Source: an uncultured Pelagibacteraceae bacterium
GTDB lineage: Bacteria > Pseudomonadota > Alphaproteobacteria > Pelagibacterales > Pelagibacteraceae
Direction: 5' to 3'
Assembly: GCA_902522225.1 (NCBI GenBank)
Contig: CABYUS010000009.1
Location: 1 to 38,588 of the forward strand
DNA length: 38,588 nt
The number at the start of each line of letters is the position of its first letter. The stretch's first letter is position 1. Made by a program: the position numbers and the translations under genes. Positions 1 to 8,430 of the stretch are shown here, one piece after another. The notes under the pieces are model-generated. The model did no database searches. It was not told the DNA's origin and worked only from the letters and a program-made list of their open reading frames with translations.

Positions 1-446
1 ACATCTGGGATTTTTAAATCATCCTTACAGTTATTAGGTATTCTCTCTATATATCTGATTGTGTCATACGAAAAATAACCTGAAATCAAAGAGCAAATAG
101 GAGGTAGATTTGAAGGGGTTCTAAATTTAAAATTGTTTATAATTTCTTCAATAATTTTCTTAGGATTGCCATTTATTTTTTTCTTTATTTTATTTTTAAT
201 TAAAAATGATTTATTATTATTAAATTCCCATATTTTATCTGGGTCTTTTCCAAAAATTGTATACCTGCCTTTTATTTTACCTTTCTCAACTGATTCAAAT
301 ATAAAGCTATTTTTTTCATGCAAAAAATTATTAATAAGATTGTTGATTTCATTTGCAGAATTTGAAACAAATTTTTTGTAAATGACTTGGTTATACCCTT
401 TTTTATGGGTATTTCTAAAATCCTTTAAACTTTTACTTATTTTCAT
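1..446 (-). CDS. trpE: Anthranilate synthase component I, N-terminal part (cut by window edge)
   Basis: First committed step of tryptophan synthesis (chorismate to anthranilate, with TrpG as glutamine amidotransferase). Only about 148 N-terminal codons lie in the window; the gene runs off at base 1. The translation starts MKISKSLKDF and contains FESVEKGKIKGRYTIFG, the N-terminal TrpE region that helps bind the feedback inhibitor tryptophan, then a SGYFSYDTIRYIE segment as in TrpE. The catalytic chorismate-binding domain is outside the window. The ATG (revcomp of 444-446) overlaps the TGA of the upstream chaperone gene as ATGA, so the two are probably translationally coupled. Identity is inferred from the N-terminal domain only. 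Confidence 0.85.
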   Translation of the reverse strand, partial: MKISKSLKDFRNTHKKGYNQVIYKKFVSNSANEINNLINNFLHEKNSFIFESVEKGKIKGRYTIFGKDPDKIWEFNNNKSFLIKNKIKKKINGNPKKIIEEIINNFKFRTPSNLPPICSLISGYFSYDTIRYIERIPNNCKDDLKIPD

Positions 447-1882
447 TCAAAAAGATTCTTAACCTTATCTAAAGATTTTTCATTAATAGTAATTTTATAT
501 TTATTACTCAAAAGGTTATCAAATGTCTCATAAAAAGAACTTTGAAGTTCTATTATAGAAGTTTTGTTAAAATTTTCATAATCTTTTGTATTTATCTTCA
601 AGTCATCTTTTTTAATATCTTTTATATATACCAAAAAAATATTTTTATTAACATCTGTTATAATAGCAAATTTATTTTTATCCAGAGAGTATAATAACTC
701 TAAACTATTTTGATCAAAAATAGAATAATCATTTTTAGATTTAATTTTTTTAATTAAAATTCTATCTTTATTATTATCGACAACTTTATAAAATTCGCTT
801 TCATTGAAACTGTTATTAGTTATTTTGTTAATCAAATTCTTATTATAATTAACCCTAAATTCTTGTTTTATAAAAAATACAATTGAATCTCTTGTTTTCT
901 TAGATTTTATATTTGGATCTCTCTTATTTATTTTTTCAATTATGTACAAAACAAATAAATCATCTTTTTCTATAAGTTTTGTTATATTTAGATCTTCATC
1001 ATTAAAAATGTCATAATAAAATTCAGAATTTTGACTCTCATTATCTTGTATATTAAATTCTTTTTTTATTTTTGCAGGTAAATTTAATTCATTAGATAAA
1101 CTATTAAAATCTGCACCTTCAGAAATTTTATTTTCAATTTCATCAATTTTATCAAAAAATTCTTTATTATATTCATCATTGCCCGTTAGATCACCGGGTG
1201 TAATTCGGATATATTTGTAATCAATAATTTTTTGTTGAAATAATGCTATGTTTTTATTTAAATAATCATTTATATCTTTATCATTTATTTTAATTTTTTC
1301 ATTATAGATATTATTTAAATTTATATATTCTATATCAATTTCTTTCATTTGATTTGTAAAAACATTATTGGTTAAAAAATATGGTGATAACGTTCCGCCG
1401 CTTATATATTCAAATAAAAGTTTTATTTTTTCTCTGGCTTTAAATGCCTGTTCAAAATCAACAGCATTAGTATTATTAAAGAGCATATATTTTTCATATT
1501 CAGTTCTGGAAAAATTATTATTATCATCAAAAAATCTTTCATCTTTTTTTATTTTTTCATAAAGTATCTTATCAGAAATGATAATATTGTTTTTCTTCAT
1601 TTCACTTTCTAAAATTTTCTGTGAAATTAGTTGTGAAAGAATTTGTTCTAATATATTTTTATCTAAGTTTTTTCGAATTAAATCCTCACTAACGTTAACA
1701 TCTCTTAAATAATTGAGCAGATCATCAATGGAAATATTTGATTTATTAATTTTAGCAATATTGTTACTATTGCCAGCGCTAAACATTCCACCCATTCCCC
1801 ATGTTGCAAAAGCAATAATTATAAAACCCATTATGATTTTAGCCCATATAGTTTTGGAAAAATTTCTAATATTACCTAACAT
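443..1882 (-). CDS. ppiD: PpiD/SurA-type periplasmic peptidyl-prolyl isomerase/chaperone
   Basis: Membrane-anchored folding factor for proteins leaving the Sec translocon. The 479-residue protein begins MLGNIRNFSKTIWAKI, followed by one hydrophobic segment (about 14-36), and then a long periplasmic part. This matches the SurA_N_3/PpiD layout: a short cytoplasmic tail, one anchor, an N-terminal chaperone domain (about 40-190) and a parvulin-like region (about 215-330). The protein is shorter than enterobacterial PpiD (about 620). The parvulin region is poorly conserved by eye, so isomerase activity is uncertain and a purely chaperone role is possible. It lies upstream of trpE with an ATGA overlap and is divergent from tpiA, 58 bases away. 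ppiD-like genes next to tpiA/secG are common in alphaproteobacteria. Confidence 0.8.
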   Translation of the reverse strand: MLGNIRNFSKTIWAKIIMGFIIIAFATWGMGGMFSAGNSNNIAKINKSNISIDDLLNYLRDVNVSEDLIRKNLDKNILEQILSQLISQKILESEMKKNNIIISDKILYEKIKKDERFFDDNNNFSRTEYEKYMLFNNTNAVDFEQAFKAREKIKLLFEYISGGTLSPYFLTNNVFTNQMKEIDIEYINLNNIYNEKIKINDKDINDYLNKNIALFQQKIIDYKYIRITPGDLTGNDEYNKEFFDKIDEIENKISEGADFNSLSNELNLPAKIKKEFNIQDNESQNSEFYYDIFNDEDLNITKLIEKDDLFVLYIIEKINKRDPNIKSKKTRDSIVFFIKQEFRVNYNKNLINKITNNSFNESEFYKVVDNNKDRILIKKIKSKNDYSIFDQNSLELLYSLDKNKFAIITDVNKNIFLVYIKDIKKDDLKINTKDYENFNKTSIIELQSSFYETFDNLLSNKYKITINEKSLDKVKNLFE

Positions 1883-1940
1883 AAATAATTCTTTAATTTA
1901 TTGATTATAAAAGATAAACCTATAAATTAAATTCTATCGT

Positions 1941-2690
1941 ATGACAAATAAAAACAAGTATTTTGTTGCTAATTGGAAAATGAATGGAACAAATAAGTCA
2001 GTAAATTTGCATAAAAAAATTATAAAATTTGCAAAAGATAAATTATTTAAATCAAATATAATATATTGTCTTCCTTATACATTAATTGGATCTTTCATTA
2101 ATATTTTTAAAAAATCTAAAATAAAATTGGGAGCGCAAAACTGCTTTTACAAAGATCATTACGGCCCTTACACAGGTCAACTTAGTTCTAAAATGATAAA
2201 AGCTGCTGGATGTAGTTATATTATTTTAGGACATTCGGAGTCAAGATTTCATGGAGATAGTGACAAAATGATTAATAAGAAAATTATAAATTCATTAAGC
2301 AATAACTTAAAAGTTATTTTCTGCTTTGGAGAAACTTTGATAGAAAAAAAAAATAACTACACGAATAGAGTTATCAGTAAACAGATTTCGTTAGGATTAA
2401 AAAATGTTAAAAATAAAAATAATATTTTGTTTGCATATGAGCCAGTTTGGTCAATTGGTACTGGAAAAGTTTTAAATGAAAGTAACTTAATTAAATATAT
2501 ATCTTTTATTAAAAAATTACTTAACTCTAAATACAAAATAAGAAAACCAATTATTCTTTATGGTGGCTCTGTAAATTCAAATAATATTAAAATGTTAAAA
2601 AAAATTGATAATATAGATGGCTTTTTAATTGGTTCTGCTTCTCTTAAAGTGAATAAATTTATTGATATAATAAAAAAAACATATAATTAA
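1941..2690 (+). CDS. tpiA: Triosephosphate isomerase
   Basis: Interconverts dihydroxyacetone phosphate and glyceraldehyde 3-phosphate in glycolysis and gluconeogenesis; cytoplasmic TIM barrel. At 249 residues it has the family's normal length. The catalytic set is visible: NWKMNG with Lys13, GHSESR with the electrophilic His98, AYEPVWSIGTGK with the base Glu167 and the flexible loop 6, and the phosphate-binding YGGSV near the C-terminus. The ATG at 1941 gives the conserved N-terminus directly. It is the first gene of the plus-strand run; a TATAAA lies at 1906-1911 in the 58-base divergent gap, but no good -35 was seen. secG follows after 5 bases. Confidence 0.97.
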   Translation: MTNKNKYFVANWKMNGTNKSVNLHKKIIKFAKDKLFKSNIIYCLPYTLIGSFINIFKKSKIKLGAQNCFYKDHYGPYTGQLSSKMIKAAGCSYIILGHSESRFHGDSDKMINKKIINSLSNNLKVIFCFGETLIEKKNNYTNRVISKQISLGLKNVKNKNNILFAYEPVWSIGTGKVLNESNLIKYISFIKKLLNSKYKIRKPIILYGGSVNSNNIKMLKKIDNIDGFLIGSASLKVNKFIDIIKKTYN

Positions 2691-2695
2691 TTCCC

Positions 2696-2998
2696 ATGGA
2701 AAATATTTTACTTGTCGTAAATATAGTACTTGCTGTAATCCTTGTCATATTGGTTTTAATACAAAAATCTGAAGGAGGGGCTTTAGGTATTGGAATATCT
2801 CAAGATAGTTTCATGTTTTCAAGATCAGCAGGCAATTTTCTTACAAAAGCAACAGGTCTAATTGCTGCTTTATTTATTATCTGTAGTCTTTCTTTAACGA
2901 TGATTTCTAGAGGTGATTTAACTCCTGGCACTTCTATTATAGATAAAATCGAAGATTCTGAAGACGACACACCAAAAATTCCAGAAAATAATAATTAA
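2696..2998 (+). CDS. secG: Preprotein translocase subunit SecG
   Basis: Accessory subunit of the SecYEG channel in the inner membrane. The 100-residue protein has two membrane segments (about 4-23 and 52-72). Between them is the conserved cytoplasmic loop LIQKSEGGALGIG, followed by FSRSAGNFLTKATG, both typical of SecG. The C-terminus is short and acidic (EDSEDDTPK). It lies 5 bases after tpiA and 40 bases before pyrG, the usual tpiA-secG-pyrG order of alphaproteobacteria. Confidence 0.95.
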   Translation: MENILLVVNIVLAVILVILVLIQKSEGGALGIGISQDSFMFSRSAGNFLTKATGLIAALFIICSLSLTMISRGDLTPGTSIIDKIEDSEDDTPKIPENNN

Positions 2999-3038
2999 TT
3001 CTTTTAATTATATTAATTTATAAGTATAACATAATTCC

Positions 3039-4655
3039 ATGGCGCGATATATTTTTGTCACTGGCGGCGTGGTATCTTCTCTTGGTAAAGGGTTGTCTTC
3101 AGCATCACTAGCGTTCTTACTTAAGTCACAAGGTTACAAAGTAAGATTGAGAAAAATGGATCCATATTTAAATGTAGATCCAGGAACCATGAGTCCTTTT
3201 CAACATGGAGAAGTATTTGTAACAGATGATGGAGCAGAAACTGATTTAGATTTAGGTCATTATGAGAGATTTACTAATATATCATCAAAAAAATCTGACA
3301 ATATAACTACTGGTAGAATATATAGTGATATTATTAAAAAGGAACGTAAAGGTCTTTACTTAGGTAAAACAGTTCAAGTTATCCCGCATGTAACAGAAAG
3401 AATAAAAGAATTTATTAGTGGCGATATAACAAATGAAGATTTCGTAATTTGTGAAATTGGAGGAACTGTTGGAGATATTGAAAGCTTACCTTTTTTAGAA
3501 GCTATTAGACAATTTTCAAACCAATATGGAAAAAAAAATTGTCTTTTTATACATCTTACTCTAGTTCCTTACTTAAAGTCTTCAGATGAAATTAAAACCA
3601 AACCAACTCAACATTCAGTTAAAGAATTAAGAAGTCTTGGAATTCAACCCGATATAGTAATTTGTAGATCACAAAAATCTATACCAATAGATCAAAGAAA
3701 AAAAATATCCCTGTTCTGCAATGTAGATATTGAAAATGTAATAGAGACTGTAGACGTAAGAACTATTTATGAAGCGCCGATGAGCTTTTATAACGAAAAA
3801 TTAGATAAACAGGTATTAAAATTTTTTAAAAAAAAGCCAAGAAAAAAAATTAATTTAGCACCATGGAAAAAAATTACTAAAATTGTGCTTGGGTCAAAAA
3901 AATCAGTAAATATTGCTATAATTGGAAAATATGTAAACTTGAAGGATGCATACAAATCATTAGATGAAGCGTTAATACACGGAGGGTTAAGCAACAATAT
4001 CAAAGTAAATCTAATAAGGATTGAGTCTGATAAAGTAGCATTTAATAAAATTAAAAAAACTTTAACTAATGTTTCTGGAATTTTGATTCCAGGGGGATTT
4101 GGTAAGAGGGGCACAGAGGGAAAAATCTCAGCAATTAGATTTGCAAGAATAAATAAAATTCCATTTTTAGGTATATGCTTTGGAATGCAAATGGCTGTTA
4201 TTGAATATGCTAGAAATGTATTAAATATTAAAAATGCTGGATCAAGTGAATTAGATATTAAATCATATCCTGTAGTTGGTTTATTAGATGAGTGGGATAA
4301 AGATGGTAAAGTTATTAAAGGAAGTAATAAAAATTTAGGTGGTACAATGCGACTAGGCTCTTACCCAGCTAATTTAAGACATAATTCGTTGATAAATAGA
4401 ATTTATAAATCTAAAAGAATTTTTGAAAGACATAGGCATAGATACGAAGTAAATATGGCGCTAAAGGATAAATTTGAGAAAAAAGGTATGTATTTTACAG
4501 GAATATCCCCTGATAATAAATTACCTGAAATCATTGAGCTAAAAAATCATCCGTGGTTCGTTGGTGTTCAGTATCATCCTGAATTTAAATCTAGACCTTT
4601 GAATCCTCATCCTTTATTCTCTTCATTTATCAAGGCTGCAAAAAAATATAGATGA
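3039..4655 (+). CDS. pyrG: CTP synthase (glutamine hydrolysing)
   Basis: Makes CTP from UTP, ATP and glutamine. The 538-residue protein has the usual two domains. The N-terminal amidoligase (1 to about 270) carries the P-loop-like GGVVSSLGKG (9-18), DPYLNVDPGTMSPFQHGEVF (41-60), and Asp71 in DLDLGHYERF. The C-terminal class I glutamine amidotransferase (about 290-538) carries PGGFGKRG (351-358), the nucleophile Cys380 in GICFGMQ, and the His-Glu pair in QYHPEF. Length is normal (about 540). Its TGA overlaps the kdsA ATG (ATGA at 4652-4655), so coupled translation is likely. Confidence 0.98.
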   Translation: MARYIFVTGGVVSSLGKGLSSASLAFLLKSQGYKVRLRKMDPYLNVDPGTMSPFQHGEVFVTDDGAETDLDLGHYERFTNISSKKSDNITTGRIYSDIIKKERKGLYLGKTVQVIPHVTERIKEFISGDITNEDFVICEIGGTVGDIESLPFLEAIRQFSNQYGKKNCLFIHLTLVPYLKSSDEIKTKPTQHSVKELRSLGIQPDIVICRSQKSIPIDQRKKISLFCNVDIENVIETVDVRTIYEAPMSFYNEKLDKQVLKFFKKKPRKKINLAPWKKITKIVLGSKKSVNIAIIGKYVNLKDAYKSLDEALIHGGLSNNIKVNLIRIESDKVAFNKIKKTLTNVSGILIPGGFGKRGTEGKISAIRFARINKIPFLGICFGMQMAVIEYARNVLNIKNAGSSELDIKSYPVVGLLDEWDKDGKVIKGSNKNLGGTMRLGSYPANLRHNSLINRIYKSKRIFERHRHRYEVNMALKDKFEKKGMYFTGISPDNKLPEIIELKNHPWFVGVQYHPEFKSRPLNPHPLFSSFIKAAKKYR

Positions 4656-5476
4656 AAGATAAAATTGTAAATTGTAATGGTATAGAAATATCTAATAATA
4701 AAAAAATATTCCTAATAGCAGGCCCATGCCAGCTAGAATCAGAGCAGCATGCTATGGATATGGCTGGCTCAATTAAAGATATTGCAAAAAACTTGAATAT
4801 TGGTTTTGTTTACAAAACATCATTTGATAAAGCTAATAGAACTAGCTTAAAAAGCAAAAGAGGGGCAGGCTTAGAAAAATCTTTACCAGTATTTGATAAA
4901 ATAAAAAAAGAATTAAGGATTCCTGTATTGACTGATATTCATAATGAAGAACAATGCTCAGTTGTTTCAAATCATGTTGACATACTTCAGATACCAGCTT
5001 TTTTATGTCGTCAAACTGATTTATTAATTGCAGCGGCAAAGACTAAAAAAATTATTAACGTGAAAAAAGGGCAATTTTTAGCACCATGGGACATGGTTAA
5101 TGTAACAAAAAAAATATCAGATGCAGGAAATGATAATATTTTGGTAACTGAACGTGGTGCAAGTTTTGGATATAATACTTTAGTTTCTGATATGAGATCA
5201 TTGCCAATAATGGCAAAGAATGGTTATCCTGTAATTTTTGATGCAACTCATTCTGTACAACAACCTGGAGGGTTAGGTGAAAAAAGTGGTGGACAAAGAG
5301 AATTTGTAGAACATTTATCAAGAGCAGCTGTTGCTGTTGGTGTTGCTGGTATTTTTATTGAAACACATCAAGACCCTGATAATGCACCATCAGATGGTCC
5401 AAACATGGTAGCATTAAATAATTTAGAAAGACTTTTAGCTCAGATAGTTAATATAGACAGTCTAGTAAAAAAATAA
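4652..5476 (+). CDS. kdsA: 3-deoxy-8-phosphooctulonate synthase (Kdo-8-phosphate synthase)
   Basis: Condenses phosphoenolpyruvate with arabinose 5-phosphate to Kdo-8-phosphate, the precursor of the inner LPS core sugar. The 274-residue protein is a single TIM barrel of normal length. Visible motifs are AGPCQLES (23-30), KTSFDKANRTS, PVLTDIHN, DILQIPAFLCRQTDLL, GASFGYN, DATHSVQQPG and a late ETHQDPDNAPSDGP. Cys26 in GPC, with the later His, Glu and Asp, is the ligand set of the metal-dependent class; the E. coli metal-free class has Asn at that position. It overlaps pyrG by 4 bases and precedes eno by 49 bases. It implies that the cell makes an LPS outer membrane. Confidence 0.97.
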   Translation: MKDKIVNCNGIEISNNKKIFLIAGPCQLESEQHAMDMAGSIKDIAKNLNIGFVYKTSFDKANRTSLKSKRGAGLEKSLPVFDKIKKELRIPVLTDIHNEEQCSVVSNHVDILQIPAFLCRQTDLLIAAAKTKKIINVKKGQFLAPWDMVNVTKKISDAGNDNILVTERGASFGYNTLVSDMRSLPIMAKNGYPVIFDATHSVQQPGGLGEKSGGQREFVEHLSRAAVAVGVAGIFIETHQDPDNAPSDGPNMVALNNLERLLAQIVNIDSLVKK

Positions 5477-5478
5477 TT

Positions 5479-5529
5479 ATGGAACTATTAATTGATATCA
5501 TAAATTTAATTGCTTTATTTATTCAATGA
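5479..5529 (+). CDS. Candidate 16-codon mini-ORF between kdsA and eno (unproven)
   Basis: An ATG two bases after the kdsA stop opens a 16-codon frame encoding MELLIDIINLIALFIQ. It ends with TGA at 5527-5529, which overlaps the eno ATG (5526-5528) in an ATGA junction, so it fills the gap exactly. The peptide is hydrophobic. No clear Shine-Dalgarno sequence precedes it, though ribosomes finishing kdsA could reinitiate. I do not recognise a family. It could be a coupling leader that carries ribosomes to eno, a tiny membrane peptide, or chance in AT-rich DNA. Confidence 0.25.
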   Translation: MELLIDIINLIALFIQ

Positions 5530-6779
5530 GCAAAATAAAAAAAATCAAAGCTAGACAAGTTTTTGATAGCAGAGGTAATCCAACAATTGAAACTGAGGTA
5601 TTTACAAATAATGTAAGCGCATCTGCAATTTGTCCTTCTGGTGCTTCTACTGGCTCATTTGAAGCATACGAAAAAAGAGACAAAAATAACAAAAAATATT
5701 TAGGAAAAAGTGTTTTAAGTGCAGTAAATACAGTTAACACAAAAATATCAAAGTTATTAATTAATCGTAATCCTCATAATCAAGAAGCAATTGATAAATT
5801 ATTAATAGATCTTGATGGAACTGAACAAAAATCCAAACTAGGAGCCAATGCTATTTTATCAGTCTCAATTGCAGTTAAAAAACTATCAGCTAAAATAAAA
5901 AAAGTACCTTTATATAAGTGTTTTTTTGTTAAAAAAAATTTTTTACTACCTTATCCTTTGATGAATATAATTAATGGAGGTGCTCATGCTAATAATGGTC
6001 TAAGAATACAAGAGTTCATGATTAGACCTGATAAAGCAAAAAATTTTACCGAGGCTATGCGAATTTGTTTTATTATAATTAACAATCTGAGAAAATTAAT
6101 TAAAGATGCCAATTTATCTACTTCCGTTGGTGATGAAGGAGGTTTCGCTCCTATGATTGAAAGTAACACAGATGCATTAGATCTTATAGTAAAAGCAATA
6201 AGTAAATCAGGTTTTAAGAATGGAAGGGATGTCTCTATCTGTTTGGATGTTGCTGCAAACGAATTGTTTAAAGGTAATAAGTATTCAATTCATTCAAAAA
6301 AATATGAGAATGTAGAGAAAAATATTTTATCTTATAAAAAAATAGTAAAAAAATATAAAATTAAATCTATCGAAGATCCATTTGCTGAAAATGATTGGTT
6401 AGGATGGTCAAAACTTACTAAGTCACTAGGCACAACTCAAATTGTTGGTGATGACCTCTACGTTACAAATTTATCAAGACTTAAAAAAGGATTTTTGAAC
6501 AGCTCTTCAAATTCAATTTTAATAAAATTAAATCAAATTGGAACTGTGACAGAGACACTTGAAGTAATTAAATTTGCACAAAAAATTGGATTTAGTACAA
6601 TTATTTCCCATAGATCTGGAGATAGCGAGGATACATTCATATCTGACCTTGCTGTTGGAACAAATTCTAATCAAATTAAGACAGGATCGCTAGCTAGATC
6701 TGAAAGAGTTTCTAAATACAACCAATTGTTAAGAATAGAAGAAAAGTTAAACAAAAAATCTAATATGGCATTATTATAA
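5526..6779 (+). CDS. eno: Enolase (phosphopyruvate hydratase)
   Basis: Reversible dehydration of 2-phosphoglycerate to phosphoenolpyruvate. The 417-residue protein is slightly shorter than most bacterial enolases (about 425-432). It shows ARQVFDSRGNPTIE (9-22), the loop PSGASTGSFEA, GDEGGFAP with the proton donor Glu204, Mg ligands Asp241, Glu283 (in IEDPFAE) and Asp309 (in GDDLYVTN), the catalytic base Lys334 in KLNQIGT, the phosphate loop SHRSGDSED (361-369) and QIKTG (383-387). All key residues are present. The next gene starts at the base after its TAA, so the two are surely one transcript. Confidence 0.98.
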   Translation: MSKIKKIKARQVFDSRGNPTIETEVFTNNVSASAICPSGASTGSFEAYEKRDKNNKKYLGKSVLSAVNTVNTKISKLLINRNPHNQEAIDKLLIDLDGTEQKSKLGANAILSVSIAVKKLSAKIKKVPLYKCFFVKKNFLLPYPLMNIINGGAHANNGLRIQEFMIRPDKAKNFTEAMRICFIIINNLRKLIKDANLSTSVGDEGGFAPMIESNTDALDLIVKAISKSGFKNGRDVSICLDVAANELFKGNKYSIHSKKYENVEKNILSYKKIVKKYKIKSIEDPFAENDWLGWSKLTKSLGTTQIVGDDLYVTNLSRLKKGFLNSSSNSILIKLNQIGTVTETLEVIKFAQKIGFSTIISHRSGDSEDTFISDLAVGTNSNQIKTGSLARSERVSKYNQLLRIEEKLNKKSNMALL

Positions 6780-7082
6780 ATGATTTTTAAATTTAGAAAA
6801 AAATATTTTCTAATTATTTGCGTATTTTTAATATTATATTTCTTTTTTAATCTGCTAGATGGTAAAAGAGGATTATTTTCATACATCAAAAAAAAGGAAG
6901 AATTAAAAAATTTAAATATCAAAGAAAAAAAATATATTGAAAAAATAACTGAATTAGAAAATAAAAATATACTTTTATCTGAAAAATTAGATAAAGATTT
7001 TATTGAAATATTAATTAGGGAGAAATTTTTATTTGGAAAAGAAAACGAAAAAGTTTATATAATTACCAACAATGACAATTAG
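6780..7082 (+). CDS. ftsB: FtsB/DivIC-family septum formation protein
   Basis: Small bitopic cell-division protein expected in the FtsQBL complex at the septum. The 100-residue protein has a short basic N-terminus, one membrane segment (about 7-25), a charged linker with [18 protein letters not shown], and a lysine/glutamate-rich coiled coil (about 38-70). It ends in a DIV-type tail with [22 protein letters not shown]. The NGxxGL motif of enteric FtsB is here DGKRGL. Identification rests on this layout and on its place after eno, the standard position of this gene in alphaproteobacteria. It overlaps lipA by 11 bases. Confidence 0.8.
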   Translation: MIFKFRKKYFLIICVFLILYFFFNLLDGKRGLFSYIKKKEELKNLNIKEKKYIEKITELENKNILLSEKLDKDFIEILIREKFLFGKENEKVYIITNNDN

Positions 7083-7992
7083 ACATCCAGAAAAAATTAA
7101 AAAACCAGCAAATCCTATTAAAAAAAAACCATCTTGGATTAAATCAAGAATCTTAAATAGTAAGGAATTCTTTTTAACCAAAAGTATTGTAAATAAAGAT
7201 AATTTAGTTACTGTTTGCCAAGAGGCTAACTGTCCCAATATAACGGAGTGCTGGAGTAAGAGACATGCAACATTCATGATTATGGGGAACACTTGTACTC
7301 GCGCGTGCGCTTTTTGTGATGTTAGAACAGGAAAACCTGAAAAACTTGATCAATTTGAATCAATAAAAATTGCAAATGCTGTATACAAACTAAATCTTAA
7401 ACATGTGGTAATTACATCTGTAAATAGAGATGATCTTCCTGATGGTGGATCAAACCATTTTTATGACGTAATAATTACAACAAGAAAAAAAAACCCCAAT
7501 ACCACTATTGAAGTTTTAACACCTGATTTTCTTAGAAAAAATAATTCATACAAGAAAGTATTAGATGCTGATCCAGATGTTTTTAATCATAATATAGAAA
7601 CGGTTTCAAATTTTTACCGTGAAATAAGGCCAGGCGCTCGTTACCATGGTTCGCTTCAACTTTTATATAATGCAAAAAAATACAATAAAAAAGTTTTTAC
7701 CAAATCTGGTTTAATGGTTGGATTTGGTGAAACAAAAAAAGAAATTATTCAAGTCATGGATGATTTAAGAGAATCCGATGTAGATTTCTTAACCATAGGA
7801 CAATATCTTCAACCATCAAAAAAACATTTTCCACTTAATAGATATTACAATCCTAGTGAATTTAAAGAACTAAAAATAATTGCAAAAGAAAAAGGTTTTT
7901 TAATGGTGTCATCATCACCTCTAACAAGATCTTCGTATCATGCTGATGAAGATTTTGCCAAACTTAAGAATATTAAAATTAATATTAATTAA
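7072..7992 (+). CDS. lipA: Lipoyl synthase (radical SAM)
   Basis: Inserts two sulfur atoms into octanoyl groups on lipoyl domains of 2-oxoacid dehydrogenases and the glycine cleavage H protein. At 306 residues it has normal length. Both iron-sulfur sets are visible: the auxiliary cluster Cys49-x4-Cys54-x5-Cys60 ([13 protein letters not shown]) and the radical SAM Cys75-x3-Cys79-x2-Cys82 (CTRACAFC). The auxiliary-cluster serine is in the C-terminal LTRSSYHAD. Other family motifs are [12 protein letters not shown] and GLMVGFGET. It overlaps the ftsB-like gene by 11 bases. No pyruvate dehydrogenase genes lie between the two, where many alphaproteobacteria carry them. Confidence 0.97.
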   Translation: MTIRHPEKIKKPANPIKKKPSWIKSRILNSKEFFLTKSIVNKDNLVTVCQEANCPNITECWSKRHATFMIMGNTCTRACAFCDVRTGKPEKLDQFESIKIANAVYKLNLKHVVITSVNRDDLPDGGSNHFYDVIITTRKKNPNTTIEVLTPDFLRKNNSYKKVLDADPDVFNHNIETVSNFYREIRPGARYHGSLQLLYNAKKYNKKVFTKSGLMVGFGETKKEIIQVMDDLRESDVDFLTIGQYLQPSKKHFPLNRYYNPSEFKELKIIAKEKGFLMVSSSPLTRSSYHADEDFAKLKNIKININ

Positions 7993-8429
7993 TGCCAAAA
8001 GCTTCTGTAACTAGATTAATAAGCAAAAAGAAAGATAAACTAATAGAATTTGTATTAGATATTGATAAATATCGAGAATTTATTCCATTTTGCTTAGACT
8101 CTAAAGTTTATGAAAAAAAACAAAGTGGTAACATGATATTAATTATAGCTGATTTAACAATCGGAAAAGGCCCTTTTAAAGACACATATAAAAGTGATGT
8201 CAGATATAATAAAGATGATGATACTATTAATGTAACCAATGTTGAGGGGCCATTAAATTATCTTCAAAATAATTGGAAATTTGTGGAAAAAGATAATTTA
8301 ACTGAAGTTTATTTTGATGTTGATTTTGAAATTAAAAATAAATTTTTAAATATAATCATGGAAGGTTCTTTTCAGTATGGTTTAGATAAGATTGCAGATG
8401 CTTTTCAAAAGAGAGCAGAAAAATTATAG
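7992..8429 (+). CDS. Coq10/RatA-type START-domain protein (SRPBCC family)
   Basis: Single-domain lipid-binding fold protein of 145 residues, the whole length of the family. The N-terminal ASVTRLISKKKDKLIEFVLDIDKYREFIPFC is the usual polyketide-cyclase/COQ10 opening. Later segments (TVNVEGPLNYLQNNW-like region, VYFDVDFEIKN, FQKRAEKL) fit the same family. In mitochondria and alphaproteobacteria the homologue is thought to bind ubiquinone and aid respiration; enterobacterial RatA was described as a ribosome-association toxin. The alphaproteobacterial context next to lipA favours the ubiquinone role. The ATG overlaps the lipA stop by one base (TAATG). Its TAG is one base from the stop of the convergent pncC gene. 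Confidence 0.85.
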   Translation: MPKASVTRLISKKKDKLIEFVLDIDKYREFIPFCLDSKVYEKKQSGNMILIIADLTIGKGPFKDTYKSDVRYNKDDDTINVTNVEGPLNYLQNNWKFVEKDNLTEVYFDVDFEIKNKFLNIIMEGSFQYGLDKIADAFQKRAEKL

Positions 8430-8430
8430 A

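Noticed and set aside
133-381. Plus-strand open frame of 82 codons, phenylalanine- and leucine-rich
   Set aside because: It is antisense to the recognisable TrpE N-terminus on the minus strand; such frames are common opposite AT-rich genes.
3788-4114. Minus-strand open frame of 108 codons, hydrophobic
   Set aside because: It is antisense to the linker and glutaminase start of pyrG, whose motifs run straight through on the plus strand.
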